Assembly: GCA_943325595.2 (NCBI GenBank)
Contig: CALPQA020000054.1
Span: forward strand, 1-8,809
Direction of reading: 5' to 3'
Source: Auritidibacter sp. Marseille-P8566
GTDB taxonomy: Bacteria; Bacteroidota; Bacteroidia; Flavobacteriales; Flavobacteriaceae
Length of the DNA: 8,809 nt
Part shown: positions 6,072-8,809 of the stretch, piece by piece
Layout of the letters: every line of letters starts with the position of its first letter
Numbering within the stretch: the first letter of the stretch is position 1
Made by a program: the position numbers and the translations under genes
The notes under the pieces: model-generated
Seen by the model: the letters and a program-made list of their open reading frames with translations, nothing else
The model's database searches: none
Told to the model about the DNA's origin: nothing

Positions 6072-6427
6072 TTCCACAAATTTCACAAATTTCAACTAAT
6101 TCTGTAGAATTAATTTGTGTTAATTCTTGTAATTCTTCTAATTCGTGGATAGCTTTTTTTGCCACAGATTTCCAAGATACTCACAATTTTTAGTCTGTGA
6201 AATTTGTGAGAATCTGTGTTTAAATTTACCAACAATTGCTTCATTTTTTTGCCACGAATTACACTAATTTTCACTAATTTTTTTTTATTAATTCGTGTTA
6301 ATTCGTGAAATTCGTGTAATTTGTGTTTAATTTTAAAATCAATTGCTTTACTTTTTTCTACACTAATTACATTATTTTTCACTAATTTTTTTTAATTAAT
6401 TCGTGTTAATTCGTGTAATTCTTGGCT
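6072..6427. repeat. Tandem array of imperfect-palindrome intergenic repeats
   Basis: Most of the 410-base gap between tcdA and the TatD gene is built of AT-rich units made from short blocks such as CACAAATT, CACGAATT and their complements at roughly 10-base steps. Units start near 6072 (degenerate), 6161, 6251 and 6358; the last three repeat at about 107 bases. Positions 6269-6307 and 6377-6415 agree at 38 of 39 bases, and 6216-6250 matches 6323-6357 at 29 of 35. Each unit folds back on itself, for example 6253-6264 with 6314-6325 (11 bp plus one G-T) and 6163-6170 with 6211-6218. I recall similar 'CACGAATT...AATTCGTG' elements between genes in many Flavobacteriia. The 90-codon open frame across it (6110-6382, minus) is a by-product of the repeat and is not called. 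Confidence 0.85.
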
Positions 6428-6430
6428 ACT

Positions 6431-7075
6431 TTAATTAAAAACAGCATCAAAATTAGCATTGATTATCGCCGTCATTTCTGCCATTTCTATATTTCTATAT
6501 TTCGCTGCCAATTCATACACAGCATCAATTCCTTCTTCAATTGTATCGGTTTCCAAAAACAATCGCTCTTTTGGAATGCTCTTAAATACCAATTCTAATT
6601 CGGGATTGCTTAATAAATATTTACCAAATGATAAATAAAAACCATTGGAAATCAATTGCTCAGCAGTTTCCTTGTTTTTTGAAAAACCGTGAATAATCAT
6701 TGGAACAGAAATAGCCATTTTCTTTTTAATTGCAATTACTTCCTGAAAAGCTGCCACGCAATGAATAACAACAGGTTTTTTATATTTTTCGGCTAAAGCC
6801 AATTGTTTCTCGAAAACCATTTGCTGCAAAGCCATTGGAATTTCAATTCTTTTATCCAACCCACATTCACCAACAGCAAGGCATTTTTCATCTTTTAATT
6901 TACTTTCAATAATTTCCAAATCACCGTCAATTCTGTCTTCAACGATATACCAAGGATGAATTCCAATAGAATAATTCGGAATTGAAGCGTCAAATTCCTG
7001 AGGATATTGATTCACTAATTCCAAAACACCTGCCTGATTTGAAGGTTGATGTGTATGCAAATTGAAAAATTCCAT
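6431..7075 (-). CDS. TatD family metal-dependent hydrolase (putative DNase)
   Basis: This 214-residue protein is a TIM-barrel hydrolase of the TatD family, cytosolic, with no signal peptide. Metal-site motifs are in order: NLHTH (5-9, ligands H7 and H9), GIHPW (38-42), AVGECGLD (67-74, E70), VIHC (103-106, H105), IIHGF (127-131, H129) and LETDT (174-178, D177). All expected ligands are present, so it is probably active. Characterised relatives are Mg2+-dependent 3'-5' DNases or, less often, D-aminoacyl-tRNA/amino-acid deacylases; which applies cannot be told. It is shorter than the usual 250-265 residues, and the variable loops after GECGLD are trimmed, as I recall for many Bacteroidota versions. 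Its ATG overlaps the stop of the upstream DUF1684 gene (TAATG), so translation is coupled. The palindromic repeat array starts right after its stop. Confidence 0.88.
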   Translation of the reverse strand: MEFFNLHTHQPSNQAGVLELVNQYPQEFDASIPNYSIGIHPWYIVEDRIDGDLEIIESKLKDEKCLAVGECGLDKRIEIPMALQQMVFEKQLALAEKYKKPVVIHCVAAFQEVIAIKKKMAISVPMIIHGFSKNKETAEQLISNGFYLSFGKYLLSNPELELVFKSIPKERLFLETDTIEEGIDAVYELAAKYRNIEMAEMTAIINANFDAVFN

Positions 7076-7677
7076 TAATTATGGAATTTTTTTACACCTG
7101 CATTTATGTCAATATCTAATACATTTTCAAGAGGAACAATTGGGCAAGAATATTTATAATTATAAGCACAATAAGGATTATAAGCGGTGTTAAAATCTAT
7201 TGCAACAGTATGACCCTTTGGCACTTTCATATCAATATAACGACCTCCGATATAACTTTCCTTACCGTTTGTAGTATCTGAAAATGGCAAAAATAAATAG
7301 TCTTTAAATTCCTCTTTTTTTGAAAGCTCAATGTTTTTATAAAGATTTAATTTGAATGGTTTTTCGTCTATTGTAAAAGCCAATTCACCATATTTCACAT
7401 ATATTGGTCTGCGCTCTTTGGTGGTTTTCATTTCAAAAGCCTTTTCATTTTCTGTTCGTGTGAATTGCGCAACAACGAAATATTTAGCACTAATTGGAAA
7501 ATACTCTAATGTTTTAAAAACCGTACGGTCTTCATCCGTTAAAGGGCTTTCGTCTTTGTCAGCAAATTCAAAATTTAGCTTTTTTTGAAAAGTTTCAACG
7601 GCTGAAACATCAAATTTCTCTTGACAGAAACTTGAAATTGAAATAAAAAATAGCGTAACAAGAAATCCCTTTTTCAT
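7075..7677 (-). CDS. Secreted DUF1684 family protein
   Basis: This 200-residue exported protein is of unknown function. The N-terminus MKKGFLVTLFFISISSFCQE is a signal peptide. The cysteine at 18 follows S-S-F rather than a good lipobox, so signal peptidase I cleavage is a little more likely than lipidation, but a lipoprotein cannot be excluded. DUF1684 is recognised from the central FLPFSDTTNGKESYIGGRYI block (129-148) and the conserved tail DFNTAYNPYCAYNYKYSCPI (161-180) followed by VPLEN, with a conserved cysteine pair (C170, C178). No enzymatic role is established. It is the first gene of a two-gene minus-strand operon with the TatD hydrolase, overlapping it by one base. A well-matched promoter lies just upstream. 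Confidence 0.9.
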   Translation of the reverse strand: MKKGFLVTLFFISISSFCQEKFDVSAVETFQKKLNFEFADKDESPLTDEDRTVFKTLEYFPISAKYFVVAQFTRTENEKAFEMKTTKERRPIYVKYGELAFTIDEKPFKLNLYKNIELSKKEEFKDYLFLPFSDTTNGKESYIGGRYIDMKVPKGHTVAIDFNTAYNPYCAYNYKYSCPIVPLENVLDIDINAGVKKFHN

Positions 7678-7692
7678 CTTTATACTTTATTG

Positions 7693-7724
7693 CAAAAATA
7701 GTTTAAAAGTTACAAAAAGACAAA
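7693..7724 (-). promoter_or_regulatory. Bacteroidota-type promoter of the DUF1684-TatD operon
   Basis: On the minus strand, TTTG (complement of 7721-7724) and TATTTTTG (complement of 7693-7700, exact TAnnTTTG) are separated by 20 bases. This is the spacing expected for the Bacteroidota housekeeping sigma factor. The start codon at 7677 follows 15 bases after the -7 box, giving a short leader. It is the best promoter match in the window. Confidence 0.65.
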
Positions 7725-7741
7725 GGAACAAAGCCACAAAG
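7720..7741. repeat. Three ACAAAG hexamers at exact 8-base steps
   Basis: ACAAAG occurs at 7720-7725, 7728-7733 and 7736-7741, with spacers GA and CC. The array lies between the two divergent promoters. The first copy supplies the -33 TTTG of the minus-strand promoter, and each further copy offers another TTTG. It may be a regulator-binding site or simply a slippage-prone repeat; the sequence cannot decide. Confidence 0.6.
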
Positions 7742-7746
7742 TTTTT

Positions 7747-7754
7747 TACCTTTG
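7747..7754 (+). promoter_or_regulatory. Candidate -7 box for the MFS gene
   Basis: TACCTTTG is an exact TAnnTTTG match 19 bases before the MFS start codon. No TTG or TTTG is present on the plus strand at the usual distance upstream (about 7723-7727), where the ACAAAG array lies instead, so the promoter would be weak or activator-dependent. Confidence 0.5.
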
Positions 7755-7773
7755 CAGAACTGAAAATTTATCC

Positions 7774-8809
7774 ATGTTAAAAACTGCTTTTTATCGCTAT
7801 ATCAATAATTTCAAAGGATTTACAAGGGAAATTTGGATACTTGCTATCATCACTTTTATCAATCGTGCGGGAACAATGGTATTGCCATTTTTATCTAAAT
7901 ATCTAAAAGAAAATTTACACTTCTCCTATAGCGAAGTAGGATGGATTATGGTTTCTTTCGGATTTGGCTCTATGTTGGGTTCTTGGCTTGGTGGAAAATT
8001 AGCAGATAAAATTGGGTTCTACAGAGTTATGATTTTCAGTTTATTCACTAGTGGAATTGGTTTTCTGTTCCTTCAATTTGTCACTTCATTTGTGGGATTG
8101 TGCATCGGAATGTTCAGCATTATGGTTTTGGCAGACATGTTTCGTCCGGCTATGTTTGTATCGCTTGGAGCCTACGCAAAACCCGAAAACAGAACGCGCG
8201 CCTTAACATTAGTGCGACTTGCCGTGAATCTTGGTTTTGCAGCTGGACCTGCTTTGGGAGGTTTAATAATTATGGGTATGGGTTATAAGGGTCTGTTTTG
8301 GGTAGATGGTTCCACCTGTATTCTTGCAATTTCAATTTTTGCATTATTGGTAAAAGAAAAGAAAAAGCCATCAACTATTGGCGATGCAACACCGGGGAAA
8401 TCAGAAGTAGTTTCTGTTTTTAAAGATAAAATATTTTGGATTTTCCTATTTGTCAGCTTTGTAACAGCAATGATATTCTTCCAATTATTCACAACACTTC
8501 CTCTATACCACCATGAAAGATTTGGCTTGACCGAATTTCAAACAGGTTTATTAATGACTTTAAATGGATTACTGATTTTTGCTTTAGAAATGCCATTCGT
8601 GAGTTATTTTGAAAGAAAAAAGGTTCATAAACTAAAAATCATCTTTTGGGGAACGCTATTAATGTCGTTTGGATTCTATTTATTGCTCATCAATTTTTGG
8701 GCAGGAATATTAATTGTCAGCATGATTTTCATTTCTATAGGAGAAATATTCGCCTTTCCGTTCTCGAACGTATTTGCATTAAGCAGAGCACCAATAGGTC
8801 ATGAAGGCC
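7774..8809 (+). CDS. Major facilitator superfamily transporter, probable exporter (3' end outside window)
   Basis: The frame from the ATG at 7774 stays open for 345 codons to the window edge, so the C-terminal part is missing. The product is an inner-membrane protein with about ten hydrophobic segments visible, roughly at residues 20-40, 54-74, 83-103, 106-126, 147-168, 174-193, 219-241, 255-275, 288-307 and 309-330. The MFS motif A appears in the loop after the second segment (GKLADKIGFYR, 74-84). The fifth segment carries GFAAGPALGG (154-163), matching antiporter motif C (GxxxGPxxGG), which favours proton-coupled efflux over uptake. The basic loop at 194-218 separates the two six-helix halves. 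Substrate is unknown; multidrug or metabolite export is the usual role. Divergent from the DUF1684 operon, sharing a 96-base promoter region. Confidence 0.9.
   Translation, partial: MLKTAFYRYINNFKGFTREIWILAIITFINRAGTMVLPFLSKYLKENLHFSYSEVGWIMVSFGFGSMLGSWLGGKLADKIGFYRVMIFSLFTSGIGFLFLQFVTSFVGLCIGMFSIMVLADMFRPAMFVSLGAYAKPENRTRALTLVRLAVNLGFAAGPALGGLIIMGMGYKGLFWVDGSTCILAISIFALLVKEKKKPSTIGDATPGKSEVVSVFKDKIFWIFLFVSFVTAMIFFQLFTTLPLYHHERFGLTEFQTGLLMTLNGLLIFALEMPFVSYFERKKVHKLKIIFWGTLLMSFGFYLLLINFWAGILIVSMIFISIGEIFAFPFSNVFALSRAPIGHEG

Noticed and set aside
6110..6382. A 90-codon minus-strand open frame in the gap between tcdA and the TatD gene
   Set aside because: It is composed wholly of the palindromic repeat units; its KLHEFHELTRIN-type residues are just translated CACGAATT blocks, and it has no family resemblance.
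8100..8492. Two short open frames (62 and 69 codons) near the right edge
   Set aside because: Both are shadows of the MFS transporter frame, which is open from 7774 to the edge with clear membrane segments and motifs.
1..8809. A defence, toxin-antitoxin, secretion or mobile-element system
   Set aside because: No gene shows the relevant domains; TatD and ClpB are housekeeping here, and no direct repeats with insertion boundaries, integrase or transposase were found.

Overview
The window looks like a chromosomal segment from a Flavobacterium-like member of the Flavobacteriaceae (Bacteroidota). It is AT-rich, and start regions lack strong Shine-Dalgarno sequences. Several genes have an upstream match to the Bacteroidota sigma box TAnnTTTG. 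Families typical of the group are present (DUF2911, DUF1684, COG4276-type SRPBCC, class I photolyase). Gene content is mostly housekeeping or maintenance; I see no transposase, integrase, phage gene, CRISPR array, tRNA or rRNA.

Layout, left to right. (1) The C-terminal part of clpB enters from the left (+, ending at 711) and closes with a strong hairpin at 733-770. (2) A minus-strand gene for a small secreted protein lies at 793-1326. (3) A gene-free gap (1327-1846) holds a GC-rich structured element at about 1606-1680 that resembles the high-copy Flavobacteriia 'Flavo-1' RNA. The terminator of the next gene is at 1793-1824. (4) A secreted DUF2911 protein with a TPR-like tail lies at 1847-2692 (-), divergent from the next pair. 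(5) On the plus strand an SRPBCC protein (2824-3294) and a CPD photolyase (3297-4583) are separated by 2 bases and are almost certainly co-transcribed. (6) On the minus strand, a HAD phosphatase (4589-5242) and the tRNA-modification enzyme TcdA (5304-6020) form a likely pair whose tail meets the photolyase tail. (7) A second gap (6021-6430) holds an array of roughly 107-base imperfect-palindrome repeats. (8) A DUF1684 lipoprotein-like/secreted protein (7075-7677) and a TatD-family hydrolase (6431-7075) overlap by one base on the minus strand. (9) A divergent MFS exporter (7774 to the end, +) runs off the right edge.

Functionally, the clearest themes are protein and nucleic-acid maintenance: ClpB disaggregates proteins, photolyase repairs UV lesions, TcdA cyclises t6A in tRNA, and TatD-type proteins are metal-dependent nucleases or deacylases. 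Nothing suggests that these act as one pathway; only the tightly spaced pairs look like real operons. I found no convincing undescribed multi-gene system. The parts most worth a second look are non-coding: the Flavo-1-like element, the palindromic repeat array, and the periodic repeat in the 7678-7773 divergent promoter region.
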